DNA of 64,000 nt from Hydrogenophaga sp. (GTDB taxonomy: Bacteria; Pseudomonadota; Gammaproteobacteria; Burkholderiales; Burkholderiaceae_C), in assembly GCF_026125785.1 (NCBI RefSeq), contig NZ_JAHCKL010000002.1:186001-250000 (forward strand), in the 5' to 3' direction. How positions within the stretch are numbered: the first letter of the stretch is position 1; each line of letters opens with the position of its first letter. Position numbers and translations under genes: made by a program. The notes beneath the pieces were generated by a model, which worked only from the letters and a program-made list of their open reading frames with translations, was not told the DNA's origin and ran no database searches. Shown piece by piece: positions 1-8,013 of the stretch.

Positions 1-18
1 GTGCGCGGTTTCGGTCAT
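1..18 (-). CDS. 5' end of an unidentified gene running off the left edge
   Basis: On the minus strand an ATG at 18 is preceded by a clear AGGAGG-type ribosome binding site (plus-strand cctcc at 25-29). Only six codons (M-T-E-T-A-H) lie in the window, so no function can be given. It would be divergent from the HTH gene starting at 79. Confidence 0.45.
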
Positions 19-78
19 GGGTGGCCTCCTGGCAGACTGGCGCCGCCGTTTCCATGGTTGATTTGAGAAGCAAAATCC

Positions 79-369
79 GTGGATGCAAATGTAGCATTTT
101 GCGATTCTCGCGAGGTGCCTGCGAAACCCACTCCCCCTAGAAAGAAGCCCGCAAAGGGTGATCTGCGTGGCGTTCTCGCCTGGCATGTGCGCACGCTCCG
201 GGTGGAGCAGGGCTGGTCCCAGGAGGCGCTTGCTCACGCCTGTGAACTCGACCGGACGTACGTCTCCGCCATAGAGCGCAGCGTCTGGAATGTGTCGCTG
301 TCCAATATTGAGCGGCTGGCGAATGCGCTGGGCGTGGAGGCTTGGGAACTGCTCAAGCCGATTCCCTGA
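79..369 (+). CDS. XRE-family helix-turn-helix transcriptional regulator
   Basis: A 96-residue protein that is essentially one Cro/C1-type DNA-binding domain. A basic, proline-rich N-terminus (about residues 1-30) precedes the domain, whose two central helices read [20 protein letters not shown]; the following [11 protein letters not shown] segment is the usual fourth helix. There is no effector domain, so it probably acts as a small dimeric repressor. The start is GTG at 79 with a weak gagaag ribosome site upstream. It lies 29 bases before the VOC gene and divergent from the gene at the left edge, either of which may be its target. Targets are inference; the fold is clear. Confidence 0.85.
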   Translation: MDANVAFCDSREVPAKPTPPRKKPAKGDLRGVLAWHVRTLRVEQGWSQEALAHACELDRTYVSAIERSVWNVSLSNIERLANALGVEAWELLKPIP

Positions 370-398
370 TCTGATAGGCCTTTCCAAGGAGACAAGCC

Positions 399-779
399 AT
401 GTCCGCAAACGCCCACGCCATCAGTTGGTTCGAGATCCCGGTCCGGGACTTCGAGCGTGCCAGGGCCTTCTACGCAGCGGTGCTTGGGCGCCCGGTGCAG
501 TCCATGGACATGGGGCCGGTCAAGATGGGTTTTCTCGCGCCCGAGCCCGGTGTGGTGGGTGGGGCCATCGTGCAGGGTGAGGACGGCACCGCGCCGTCCC
601 GGCAGGGCACCACCGTGTACCTGAACGGCGGCGATGACCTGGCGGCCATGCTGGCCCGGGTGGAGCCCGCGGGCGGTTCGATCGCCGTGCCCAAGACCGA
701 GATCGGCAACGACTTCGGCTTCTTCGCGCACTTCATCGACACCGAAGGCAACAAGGTCGGGCTGCATTCGATGCGGTGA
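399..779 (+). CDS. VOC-superfamily (glyoxalase/bleomycin-resistance fold) protein
   Basis: A 126-residue protein made of one vicinal-oxygen-chelate module pair. The N-terminus ISWFEIPVRDFERARAFY is the typical first strand and helix, and the C-terminus (FGFFAHFIDTEGNKVGLHS) carries the usual D-x-E-G-N-x-xGL signature. Such proteins bind a divalent metal and act as lyases, dioxygenases or drug binders; the substrate cannot be told from sequence. The start at 399 follows an AAGGAGA ribosome site. It follows the HTH gene by 29 bases, so the two are probably co-transcribed. Confidence 0.85.
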   Translation: MSANAHAISWFEIPVRDFERARAFYAAVLGRPVQSMDMGPVKMGFLAPEPGVVGGAIVQGEDGTAPSRQGTTVYLNGGDDLAAMLARVEPAGGSIAVPKTEIGNDFGFFAHFIDTEGNKVGLHSMR

Positions 780-804
780 CGGTGGGCGGTGGCGCGGCGC
801 CCGG

Positions 805-1500
805 TCAGGGCGTTTCAGGGGCGTTGCCGCATTGGTTGTTGAGACAGGGGAAGACGTTGTGAAAGAGCACCCCCCAGGTGTTCTTGTCCACGGCCATCAC
901 CCAGATGGGTTCATGCACGCGGTTGCCGTCCTTGAACGTCGTGACGAACGCATACAGCCTGAAGGGTCCGACGGTCCCATCCGGCAGTGTTGCAACGCTT
1001 GACACACCGTTGCGCACCCTCTTTTCAACATCACCGAAAGGGGTCCTGTGCGTGCGGAACACTTCGATCACTTCGTCTCGCGAGAAGCGCTTCTTGCCTT
1101 CGGGAGACAGCGCGTCGTAGGCTTCGCCGTAGCGCCCGGCGTCGGTCAGCCTGAGATGGTCTTCGACGACCCGGGATGGGTCGGTCTTGGGCCACACCCC
1201 TGGCGGTGTGACGGCGCGCTCGGGCTGAAAGACGTACACAAGGACGAAAAGCGCCAAGGAACCGCTGGCGCGCAACAGCCAGCGGTGCCTGACCTGCAGT
1301 CTGCCCGGCAGCGCGGCACCGAACCCGGCCGCGGCCAACGCCGAGACCAGATGCACGAGCCTGGCCTGGTCTTCCGTGAGTGGCGCGTCGGTCCTGAAGA
1401 CCAGCCACAGCAGCACAGAGATGAACAGCACCCCAAAGACGAAGACCAGGTACTTGTCCAGAACGGCAGGGGCCGTACCGGATGGAGAGGATGCGTTCAT
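805..1500 (-). CDS. Membrane protein with C-terminal DUF4019-like domain
   Basis: 231 residues from the ATG at 1500. The N-terminal half has three hydrophobic stretches (about residues 16-36, 46-64 and 74-92), so it is anchored in the inner membrane. From about residue 110 the sequence DAGRYGEAYDALSPEGKKRF followed by RTPFGDVEKR resembles DUF4019, a small domain of unknown function. The same minus-strand frame stays open well upstream of this start, but that extension is arginine-rich shadow of the neighbouring protease. It lies 38 bases downstream of the protease lipoprotein and is probably transcribed with it. The DUF assignment is by eye. Confidence 0.7.
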   Translation of the reverse strand: MNASSPSGTAPAVLDKYLVFVFGVLFISVLLWLVFRTDAPLTEDQARLVHLVSALAAAGFGAALPGRLQVRHRWLLRASGSLALFVLVYVFQPERAVTPPGVWPKTDPSRVVEDHLRLTDAGRYGEAYDALSPEGKKRFSRDEVIEVFRTHRTPFGDVEKRVRNGVSSVATLPDGTVGPFRLYAFVTTFKDGNRVHEPIWVMAVDKNTWGVLFHNVFPCLNNQCGNAPETP

Positions 1501-1538
1501 GGACAGACCTCCGGCGGAGTGGGGCGGGCGAGGGCCCG

Positions 1539-2291
1539 TTACTGGATCTGGTGAATGGTGTTGGCCCAGTTCATCAATGACACGAAGGCCGCATGGCTCA
1601 CCGAGTACTGGCCCGGGCGGGTCTGGGTACCGCCCGCGATGAAGTAAGGGTTGGGCTGGAGGGGAAACGCCGCGTAGGGGAAGGGATCGTTCACGATGAG
1701 GCGCGCACCTCCGCCGGTGGCGTCGTACCCCACGATGACGGCGATGTGTTGTGACAGATTGGGATAGGCGTAGCCTCCTGGCGAGATGCCTGCCACGATG
1801 GGGCGGTTGCCGTTGATCTGAGCGGCCACCTGATCGAACGACAGCGGGCTGAACAACAGGGCGCTGGAAAGGTGGCGAGACGGCGTGACGCGCGAGACGA
1901 CGGCGCCATAGTTGTTGATCAGCACGTGCATCTGACTCATGGGGCCGATGGCTTGCACGCAGGTGAAGCAGTTGACCGCGCATGGGCCACCGAAGTACGC
2001 CGCGACGATGCCGCATTGGTAGTTCGCATTCAAGGCGGGCAGGCCATAGTGGCGAAACACCATCTCCGCCGAAGCGGCCCAGCACCACACTTCGGTTTGC
2101 TGGGCAATGGGGGCTATGGACAAGGTTCTGGCGCCCGAGGCGGGAGGGACGGGGCTTTCGTCGTCTGCGCCGCCGCAGGCGATGAGGGCGGCGAGGGCCA
2201 GCAGCAACAGCCATCGGAAGAAGGCCGTTGGCAACCTGTCAGCGGCCGCGCGCGTCGGCTGACGCACGATCTGTTCACTCGCGGTATGCAT
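1539..2291 (-). CDS. Papain-like cysteine protease lipoprotein (AvrRpt2/C39-like fold)
   Basis: 250 residues. After a long basic leader a hydrophobic run ends in the lipobox L-I-A-C at about Cys39, so the protein should be lipid-anchored outside the cytoplasm. The mature part opens with QQTEVWCWAASAEMVFRHYG, the catalytic-Cys motif (Cys70) of papain-like/AvrRpt2-type peptidases, and later has HIAVIVGYD and VNDPFP, which supply the His and Asn/Asp. Extra cysteines (CGIVAAYFGGPCAVNCFTC) suggest disulfides. It is followed by the DUF4019-like membrane protein. The role is unknown; a secreted peptidase, possibly bacteriocin-like processing or antagonism, would fit. Confidence 0.8.
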   Translation of the reverse strand: MHTASEQIVRQPTRAAADRLPTAFFRWLLLLALAALIACGGADDESPVPPASGARTLSIAPIAQQTEVWCWAASAEMVFRHYGLPALNANYQCGIVAAYFGGPCAVNCFTCVQAIGPMSQMHVLINNYGAVVSRVTPSRHLSSALLFSPLSFDQVAAQINGNRPIVAGISPGGYAYPNLSQHIAVIVGYDATGGGARLIVNDPFPYAAFPLQPNPYFIAGGTQTRPGQYSVSHAAFVSLMNWANTIHQIQ

Positions 2292-2452
2292 CGATCCCCC
2301 CTTCCACTGTCCATCGGCGGCTCAGTCCGAGCCGGCCTGTGGTGGGGGTTATCCCATTTTTTCGCGGTTCATGGAGAGGAAATCGGCCCCTGGGGCACGG
2401 TGCATCCCCCATTTGTGTATCCGGCCGGCCTGTGACCGGCGAGGGGGCCTGT

Positions 2453-3331
2453 TCACACCGCGCTGCGGTGTCGCTCAATGCAGGTGTTCAGCACCTCGTC
2501 GCGCTCGCGTTGCCACCAGTTGGCGGTAGAGAAGATTTCCACTTCGCTGAAACCGGTGAAGCCCTGGTCTTCGACCCAGCCGCGGATGCGCGGGATGTCG
2601 ATCACGCCGTCGCCCATCATGCCCCGGTCGTTGAGCAGGTCGGTGGTGGGGGTGAGCCAGTCGCAGACGTGGAAGGCGAGCAGACGCTTGGCGCCGGCGC
2701 GTGCGATCTGGGCCTGCAGCTTGGGGTCCCACCAGACGTGGTACACGTCCACCGCCACGCCCAGGGCGCCGGTCTGTTCCGGATCGAAGGTGTCGCAGAG
2801 GTCCAGCGCGTGCTCCAGGGTGTTCACGCAGGCGCGGTCGGCGGCGTACATGGGGTGCAGCGGCTCGATGGCCAGGGGCATGCCGCTGGCCCTGGCATGG
2901 CCGAGCAGTTCTCCGATGCCGTCGTGCACCTGCTGGCGCGAGAGCGCGATGTCCTTGTGCGCCGCTTTGCCCGCCAGTGCGCCAGGCAGTGCTCCGACCA
3001 CGAGCACGAGGCAGGCGGCGCCGAGTTCGCAGGCTTCGTCCACGGCGCGTCGGTTGTCGTCGTGCGCGGCGCTCAGGCCCGCGCCGTCGGTGGCGGTGAA
3101 CATGCCGCCGCGGCAGTAGCCGGAGAGCTTCAGGCCGTGGGTCTTCACCTGCTGCCGGATGGTGGGCAGCCCGCTGGCGGCGACCTGGTCGCGCCAGGGC
3201 GAGATGGCGGGAATCTGCAAGCGCGCGCAGGCCTCGATGATGCCGGTCAGTGGCTGTTCCTGGCCAAGGCTCTTGCGCACCGTCGCGGTGTTGATGGAAA
3301 GCCAGCGGTGGTCTTGGGAGAAGTCGCGCAT
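2453..3331 (-). CDS. Sugar phosphate isomerase/epimerase-family TIM barrel
   Basis: 292 residues of the AP-endonuclease-2/xylose-isomerase-like TIM-barrel family. Visible markers are the N-terminal LSINTATVRKSLG segment, a mid-protein AIEPLHPMYA with the metal-binding Glu, GVAVDVYHVWWDP with Asp and His, and GFSEVEIFS near the end. Such enzymes isomerise or dehydrate keto-sugars and inositol-like compounds. It is the last gene of the minus-strand catabolic cluster, separated from the DUF993 gene by about 90 bases that contain a hairpin repeat and a G tract, so its expression may differ from that of the upstream genes. Confidence 0.85.
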   Translation of the reverse strand: MRDFSQDHRWLSINTATVRKSLGQEQPLTGIIEACARLQIPAISPWRDQVAASGLPTIRQQVKTHGLKLSGYCRGGMFTATDGAGLSAAHDDNRRAVDEACELGAACLVLVVGALPGALAGKAAHKDIALSRQQVHDGIGELLGHARASGMPLAIEPLHPMYAADRACVNTLEHALDLCDTFDPEQTGALGVAVDVYHVWWDPKLQAQIARAGAKRLLAFHVCDWLTPTTDLLNDRGMMGDGVIDIPRIRGWVEDQGFTGFSEVEIFSTANWWQRERDEVLNTCIERHRSAV

Positions 3332-3349
3332 GTGGGTGGTGTGTGGGTG

Positions 3350-3380
3350 CTGAGCTTGTGGAGGGCTTCGACAGGCTCAG
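3350..3380. repeat. Dispersed extragenic hairpin repeat of the CTGAGCCTGTCGA type
   Basis: The arms CTGAGCTTGTGGA (3350-3362) and TCGACAGGCTCAG (3368-3380) are inverted repeats matching at 11 of 13 positions around a 5-base loop. The sequence continues as CCCGAACGG and then a run of ten G (3388-3397). From memory, this CTGAGCCTGTCGAAGCCC-like element recurs between genes of many Burkholderiales and other proteobacteria. It sits between two genes of one apparent operon. Confidence 0.7.
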
Positions 3381-3422
3381 CCCGAACGGGGGGGGGGCCT
3401 TTGGGGGGCTTGGCCGGCGTGG

Positions 3423-4610
3423 TCAGGGCTGGACGCCGTGCAGGGCCAGCAGCGTGTTCATGCGCCGTACCGCGAGATCGGGTTGTTCCAGCAGGTTGGC
3501 GGCATCGGCCAAGCGCAGCAGTTCGGCCAGGTGGGGCAGGGAGCGTGTGCTTTGCTGGCCGCCGACCATGGTGAAGTGGTCCTGGTGGCCGTTGAGCCAG
3601 GCCATGAAGACCACACCGGTTTTGTAGAAGCGCGTGGGGGCCTGGAAGATGTGGCGCGACAGCGGCACGGTGGGGCCGAGGATGGCGTGGAACTTCGCCT
3701 CGTTGCCCTGGGCCAGTTCGCCCAGCGCGGCGGCGGCGGCGGGGGCAATGGCGTCGAAGATGCCCAGCAGGGCGTCGCTCTGCCCGTGCGTGGGCGAGCT
3801 GCCGTGGCCGTCGCCGGCGATGAGTTCGGCGTAGTTGAAGTCGTCGCCGGTGTACATGCGCACGCCGGCCGGCAGGCGGCGGCGCATGGTGATTTCCTTG
3901 TCTTTGTCGAGCAGGGATATCTTGATGCCGTCCACTTTGTCGGGGTGCGCGGCGATCACGGCCAGTGCGGTGTCCATGGCCTTGCCGGTGTCGTCGCTGC
4001 CCCAATAGCCTTTGAGCGCAGGGTCGAACATGTCGCCCAGCCAGTGCAGGATCACCGGCTGTTTCGCCTGGCTGAGGATGCGGTCGTAGACGCGCTCGTA
4101 GTCGGCCGGGCTGCGGGCCACGCGGGCCAGGGCGCGGCTGGCCATGACGATGAGTTTGCCGCCGAGTTTCTCGATGGCGGCCATCTGTTCCTCGTAGCCG
4201 GCGGTGACATCGTCGACGGTCTTCACGTTGTCCAGCACCAGGTGATCGGTGCCGCAGCCCGAGGCCACCAGCGCGCCGGGAACGTCCTTGGCGGCATCGA
4301 GCGAGCGACGAATCAGTTCCAGCGAGGTCGGCCAGTCCAGTCCCATGCCGCGTTGCGCGGTGTCCATGGCCTCGGCCACACCCAGGCCGAGCGACCAGAG
4401 GCGGCGCCGGTAGGCGATGGTGGCGTCCCAGTCCACCGCGCACTGCAGCCAGGGGTCGATGGCGGCCAGCGGGTCGGCGACCACGTGGGCGGCCGAGTAG
4501 GCGATGCGGTTGAACTTCACACCGGCCGCGGGTTTCACGGGCGTGGTGCCGCGCAGTGTGTAGGTTGCGATCTGCCCGGAGGGGCTCGGGAGTTTCAGAG
4601 ACAGTGCCAT
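3423..4610 (-). CDS. DUF993 family (dihydrodipicolinate-synthase-like aldolase) protein
   Basis: 395 residues matching the DUF993 family, a branch of the DHDPS/N-acetylneuraminate-lyase-like TIM barrels. Landmarks include FNRIAYSAAHVVADPL near the N-terminus, VASGCGTDHL, VDGIKISLLDKDKEI (a Lys on a strand, as in the Schiff-base aldolases) and MYTGDDFNYAEL. A role in cleaving a keto-acid intermediate is therefore plausible but unproven. It begins four bases after the stop of the Gfo/Idh/MocA gene, so the two are co-translated parts of the same operon. The pathway substrate is unknown. Confidence 0.8.
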   Translation of the reverse strand: MALSLKLPSPSGQIATYTLRGTTPVKPAAGVKFNRIAYSAAHVVADPLAAIDPWLQCAVDWDATIAYRRRLWSLGLGVAEAMDTAQRGMGLDWPTSLELIRRSLDAAKDVPGALVASGCGTDHLVLDNVKTVDDVTAGYEEQMAAIEKLGGKLIVMASRALARVARSPADYERVYDRILSQAKQPVILHWLGDMFDPALKGYWGSDDTGKAMDTALAVIAAHPDKVDGIKISLLDKDKEITMRRRLPAGVRMYTGDDFNYAELIAGDGHGSSPTHGQSDALLGIFDAIAPAAAAALGELAQGNEAKFHAILGPTVPLSRHIFQAPTRFYKTGVVFMAWLNGHQDHFTMVGGQQSTRSLPHLAELLRLADAANLLEQPDLAVRRMNTLLALHGVQP

Positions 4611-4614
4611 GGTG

Positions 4615-5790
4615 TCAGACCTTCAGCGGTTGGACGTCGACCCAGCGGCGCTCCTGCCAGCTTTGCAGCGCGGCTTCCACCAGTTGCACGCCCTTGGCGC
4701 CTTCGGGCAGCGTCCATTTGTAGGGTGCGTTTTCCACCACGTGGCGGATGAAGTGTTCCCACTGGATCTTGAAGCCGTTGTCGTAGACCACGGAGTCGGG
4801 GATCTCCTGCCATTGGTCGAAGAAGTTCATGTTCTGCTTGATGTCGGGGTTCCACACCGGGCGTGGCGTGGCCACGCGCGACTGGGCGCGGCAGGTCTGC
4901 AGGCCGGCCACGGCGGAGCCGTCGGTGCCGTCCACGTGGAAGGTGACGAGGTCGTCGCGCCGCACGCGCGTGACCCAGCTCATGTTGATCTGCGCGATCA
5001 CCGGCTCGCCGTTGTGGCCGGTGAGCTCCACGGTGGCATAGGCGGCGTCGTCGGCGGTGCAGTCGTAGGGCTGGCCGGCTTCGTCCCAGCGGCGGGGAAT
5101 GTGCGTGGTGCCCAGGCAGGAGACCGACTTGACCTCGCCAAACAGGTTGTCCAGCACGTAGCGCCAGTGGCACATCATGTCCAGGATCATGCCGCCGCCA
5201 TCTTCCTTGCGGTAGTTCCAGCTCGGGCGCTGGATGGGCTGCAGGTCGCCCTCGAACACCCAGTAGCCGAATTCCAGGCGCACGCTGAGCATGCGGCCGA
5301 AGAAGCCGGCGCGGCGCAGCATGTCGAGCTTGCGCAGGCCGGGCAGGAAGAGCTTGTCCTGCACCGCGCCGTGCCGAAGCCCCTGACTGCGGCCGGCCTC
5401 TTCGGCCAGGCGCGCGATCTCCACCGCTTCGTTCAGGTTGGTGGCGATGGGTTTTTCGCAGTAGACGTGCTTGCCCGCGCGCAGCGCCTTGGCCAGCAGG
5501 GCCGGACGCATCTGGGTGGTGCCGGCGTCGAAGAAGACGGTGTCTTCGGTGTTGGCGAGCGCGGCGTCCAGGTCTGTGCCCCAGCGCGCGATGCCGTGGG
5601 CCTTGGCCAGGGCCTCCATCTTGTCGGCGTTGCGTCCGATGAGGATGGGGTCGGGCATGACCTTGTCGCCGTTGGACAGCGTCACGCCGCCTTCGGCGCG
5701 GATGGCGCAGATGGAGCGGATCAGGTGCTGGTTCATGCCCATGCGACCGGTCACGCCGTGCATGATGAGGCCGAGTCGTTGTGTTGCCAT
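4615..5790 (-). CDS. Gfo/Idh/MocA-family NAD(P)-dependent oxidoreductase
   Basis: 391 residues from the ATG at 5790, which has a CGGAGA ribosome site. The N-terminal Rossmann motif is GVTGRMG and the catalytic Lys sits in the typical EKPIATN. The C-terminal domain carries DMMCHWRYVLDN, the substrate-side His region. Family members oxidise a hydroxyl of sugars, inositols or glycosides. The frame is open further upstream, but that region is only the antisense of the enolase-like gene. Neighbours (TIM-barrel isomerases, aldolase-like DUF993) support a sugar or sugar-acid oxidation step. Confidence 0.88.
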   Translation of the reverse strand: MATQRLGLIMHGVTGRMGMNQHLIRSICAIRAEGGVTLSNGDKVMPDPILIGRNADKMEALAKAHGIARWGTDLDAALANTEDTVFFDAGTTQMRPALLAKALRAGKHVYCEKPIATNLNEAVEIARLAEEAGRSQGLRHGAVQDKLFLPGLRKLDMLRRAGFFGRMLSVRLEFGYWVFEGDLQPIQRPSWNYRKEDGGGMILDMMCHWRYVLDNLFGEVKSVSCLGTTHIPRRWDEAGQPYDCTADDAAYATVELTGHNGEPVIAQINMSWVTRVRRDDLVTFHVDGTDGSAVAGLQTCRAQSRVATPRPVWNPDIKQNMNFFDQWQEIPDSVVYDNGFKIQWEHFIRHVVENAPYKWTLPEGAKGVQLVEAALQSWQERRWVDVQPLKV

Positions 5791-5827
5791 GTGGGGTCTC
5801 CGTGAAGGCGTATGTGAGAGAGAGGAA

Positions 5828-7183
5828 TCAGTGAATGGCCTGCAGGCTGTGCCAGTGCGGCGCGGCGGCGCTGGCGAAACCTGGCGTGTGCAGGGAGGAG
5901 AGATCGAGCTGGCCGTTGCGCACCGCGAGGTGAGGGCGACCGTTCGCGCCCCTTTCGTAGAAGCCGGGGTGCGCGGTTGCGAAGGCCTGCGCTTCTTCGT
6001 CGGGCGCGGCGCCAAAGCCGTCCACGTAGTGGTGACCGTTGCGTTCGATGTGGCGCACGCCCAGGCTGGCGGCGAGCAGCGTGTCCTGCTGCACCGCCAG
6101 GCCGGCCTGGCAGGTGAGGTCTTCGCCGGAGAGCAGCAGGCGCGGGTCTTGCGCGATGCGGTGGGCGCTGGCCATGGAGCGGTAGATGCCTTTGCAGGCC
6201 TTGCTGGAGATGCCGCGGTAGCCCAGTGCCAGGCCTTGCTGCAACGCTTCGGGGTGGTCGTCGGATTCGTCCAGGATCACCGGCACGCCGATGGGCAGCG
6301 AGGCGATGGATTCGCGCAGCGCCACCGCACGCGCCAGCGGCTGTTCCAGCAGCAGCGTGCGGCGCAGCAGATCGGCCAGGGCTGGCTCGGCCTGCAGGGC
6401 ACGCCAGTGCGCGCCCAGGCTGCTGGCGTCGGTGAAGGTTTCGTTGCCGTCGAGCGTGGCGCGGTAGTCCACGCCCAGGCGCTGCAGCACGGCGGCGATG
6501 CGGGTCAGGCGCTCGCGGTCGGCCTCGATCTGGCCGCTGAGCTTGAGCTTGAAGTGGTGCAGGCCGTGGTGTCTGGCGGCCGCCTCCAGCGTGGCCGGCA
6601 GGCCGTCTTGCGGGTCGGGTCCTTCGTCGCCATCGGCCAGCCGGTCGGCCAGTCCCACGGTGTGGCGCAGCACCACCCGTGCGGGGTGCGTGATCTCCAG
6701 GCGCTGGCTCCAGGGATCGCCCAGCACACCGGCCCGCACGCCATCCACCCAGCCCAGGCCGGTCGCGCGCAAGGCCGCGTCGGCCACGGCCTTGTCCAGC
6801 AGCGCCGGGCCGAACTGTGCCGCCAGGCGCGGCAGGCCACGCGCCACCGAGACGCCGATGGCGGTCTCGCCCGAGGCCTGCGAGTGTCCGTAGGGGCTGA
6901 GCGCGTCGCTGCCCGCGAGAAAGGCGTCGCGCGCATGGCGCAGCGACTCGCGCAGTTGCTCGAAGTTCTGTTCGTGTGTGAGCGAGGGAGACTTGTCGAA
7001 CCACTTGGGCACCATCAGCTCGGCGGTGGCACCCTCGAACGACTTGCCGCCGATCTCGGCGCGCACGCGCACGAAGGCCTGCGGGCATTGCGTGACGGTG
7101 GCGGCGCCGAAGCGAAACGGCAGCCGCAGCGTGACGTGGCGCTGGAACAGCAGTACCTCGGTGATGCGCAGGGCAGGGGTCAT
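5828..7183 (-). CDS. Enolase-superfamily (mandelate racemase/muconate-lactonising type) enzyme
   Basis: 451 residues from the ATG at 7183. The capping domain comprises about the first 130 residues. In the barrel the KLKLSG segment holds the K-x-K acid/base pair, and metal ligands are visible in TLDGNETF (Asp), LLEQPLA (Glu) and ILDESDDHP (Asp/Glu); GISSKACKGIY holds the lysine on the opposite face, as in the muconate-lactonising subgroup. Likely reactions are dehydration or epimerisation of a sugar acid, or cycloisomerisation. The start overlaps the stop of the upstream isomerase gene by four bases. Substrate not assignable. Confidence 0.85.
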   Translation of the reverse strand: MTPALRITEVLLFQRHVTLRLPFRFGAATVTQCPQAFVRVRAEIGGKSFEGATAELMVPKWFDKSPSLTHEQNFEQLRESLRHARDAFLAGSDALSPYGHSQASGETAIGVSVARGLPRLAAQFGPALLDKAVADAALRATGLGWVDGVRAGVLGDPWSQRLEITHPARVVLRHTVGLADRLADGDEGPDPQDGLPATLEAAARHHGLHHFKLKLSGQIEADRERLTRIAAVLQRLGVDYRATLDGNETFTDASSLGAHWRALQAEPALADLLRRTLLLEQPLARAVALRESIASLPIGVPVILDESDDHPEALQQGLALGYRGISSKACKGIYRSMASAHRIAQDPRLLLSGEDLTCQAGLAVQQDTLLAASLGVRHIERNGHHYVDGFGAAPDEEAQAFATAHPGFYERGANGRPHLAVRNGQLDLSSLHTPGFASAAAPHWHSLQAIH

Positions 7184-8013
7184 ACGGTTTCCCAGAGTTC
7201 GCGCACATGGCGCACGCTGGCCTCGGCGCAGCCCAGGCCATCCGGCAGGTAGTCGAACGGTTCCACCGCCATCCAGCCGGCGTAACCCTGCGTCTTGAGG
7301 GTCTGCAGCACGGGGCGCTGGTCGGTGTCGCCCTGGCCGGGGCCGCGGCGGTTGCGGTCGTTGAGTTGCACGTGGGCGATGTGGCCGCTGGCCAGGAAGC
7401 GCTGCAGTACGGTGTGCACCGGTTCGCTTTCGCTGAGCGAGGCGGCGCTCACGTCCAGCATGGTGCGCAAGGCGGGTGAGCCCACGCGGTCCACCAGCGC
7501 GGCGGCTTCGGCCACGGTGTTGATCACCGGGGTCTCGAAGCGGCCCAGCGGCTCCAGGCAGTAGACGACGCCGGCCGCCGCCGCGTGCGGGGCGAGTTCG
7601 GCCAGCGCGGATTCCAGGCGCAGGCAGGCGTCGGCCACGCTTTGGCCGGGGCCGGGCGAACGTTGCCCGGGCGAGCCGTGCACCAGCACTTCGCCACCGC
7701 AGGCGGCGCAGAAGTCGATCAGGCGGCGCAGCAGGTCCAGCGTGCGCTGGCGCAAGGCCGCGTCGTCGGTCACCAGCGAGAGGCCCTTGGGCTGCACCAG
7801 CAGCCAGTGCAGGCTGGAGATGCGCAGGCCATGCCCGGCCGCGGTGGCGGCGACCTGGCGTGCGGCCGCCGCGTCGAGTTGCGTGGGGTCGTCGGTCAGC
7901 GTGAAGGGAGCCAGCTCCAGCGCGTCGTAGCCCATGCGCGCGGCGGCTTCGCACTGCGCCGCCAGCGGCAGCGGCCGCAGGACTTCGTTGCACAACGAGA
8001 GCCGGGCCTTCAT
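7180..8013 (-). CDS. Sugar phosphate isomerase/epimerase-family TIM barrel
   Basis: 277 residues, a second member of the xylose-isomerase-like TIM-barrel family in the same cluster. Markers are MKARLSLCNEVLRPLPL at the start, YDALELAPF, VYCLEPLGRFE with the metal Glu, LRTMLDVSAASL with Asp, HIAHVQLNDRN with His, and MAVEPFDY at the end. It is distinct in sequence from the family member at 2453, so they probably act on different intermediates. It overlaps both the tctA stop (8010-8013) and the enolase-like start (7180-7183) by ATGA junctions. Confidence 0.86.
   Translation of the reverse strand: MKARLSLCNEVLRPLPLAAQCEAAARMGYDALELAPFTLTDDPTQLDAAAARQVAATAAGHGLRISSLHWLLVQPKGLSLVTDDAALRQRTLDLLRRLIDFCAACGGEVLVHGSPGQRSPGPGQSVADACLRLESALAELAPHAAAAGVVYCLEPLGRFETPVINTVAEAAALVDRVGSPALRTMLDVSAASLSESEPVHTVLQRFLASGHIAHVQLNDRNRRGPGQGDTDQRPVLQTLKTQGYAGWMAVEPFDYLPDGLGCAEASVRHVRELWETV

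Noticed and set aside
805..2214. A single 469-codon minus-strand frame spanning the DUF4019-like protein and the protease
   Set aside because: The upstream half is arginine/proline-rich out-of-frame reading of the protease gene; the membrane protein has its own start at 1500.
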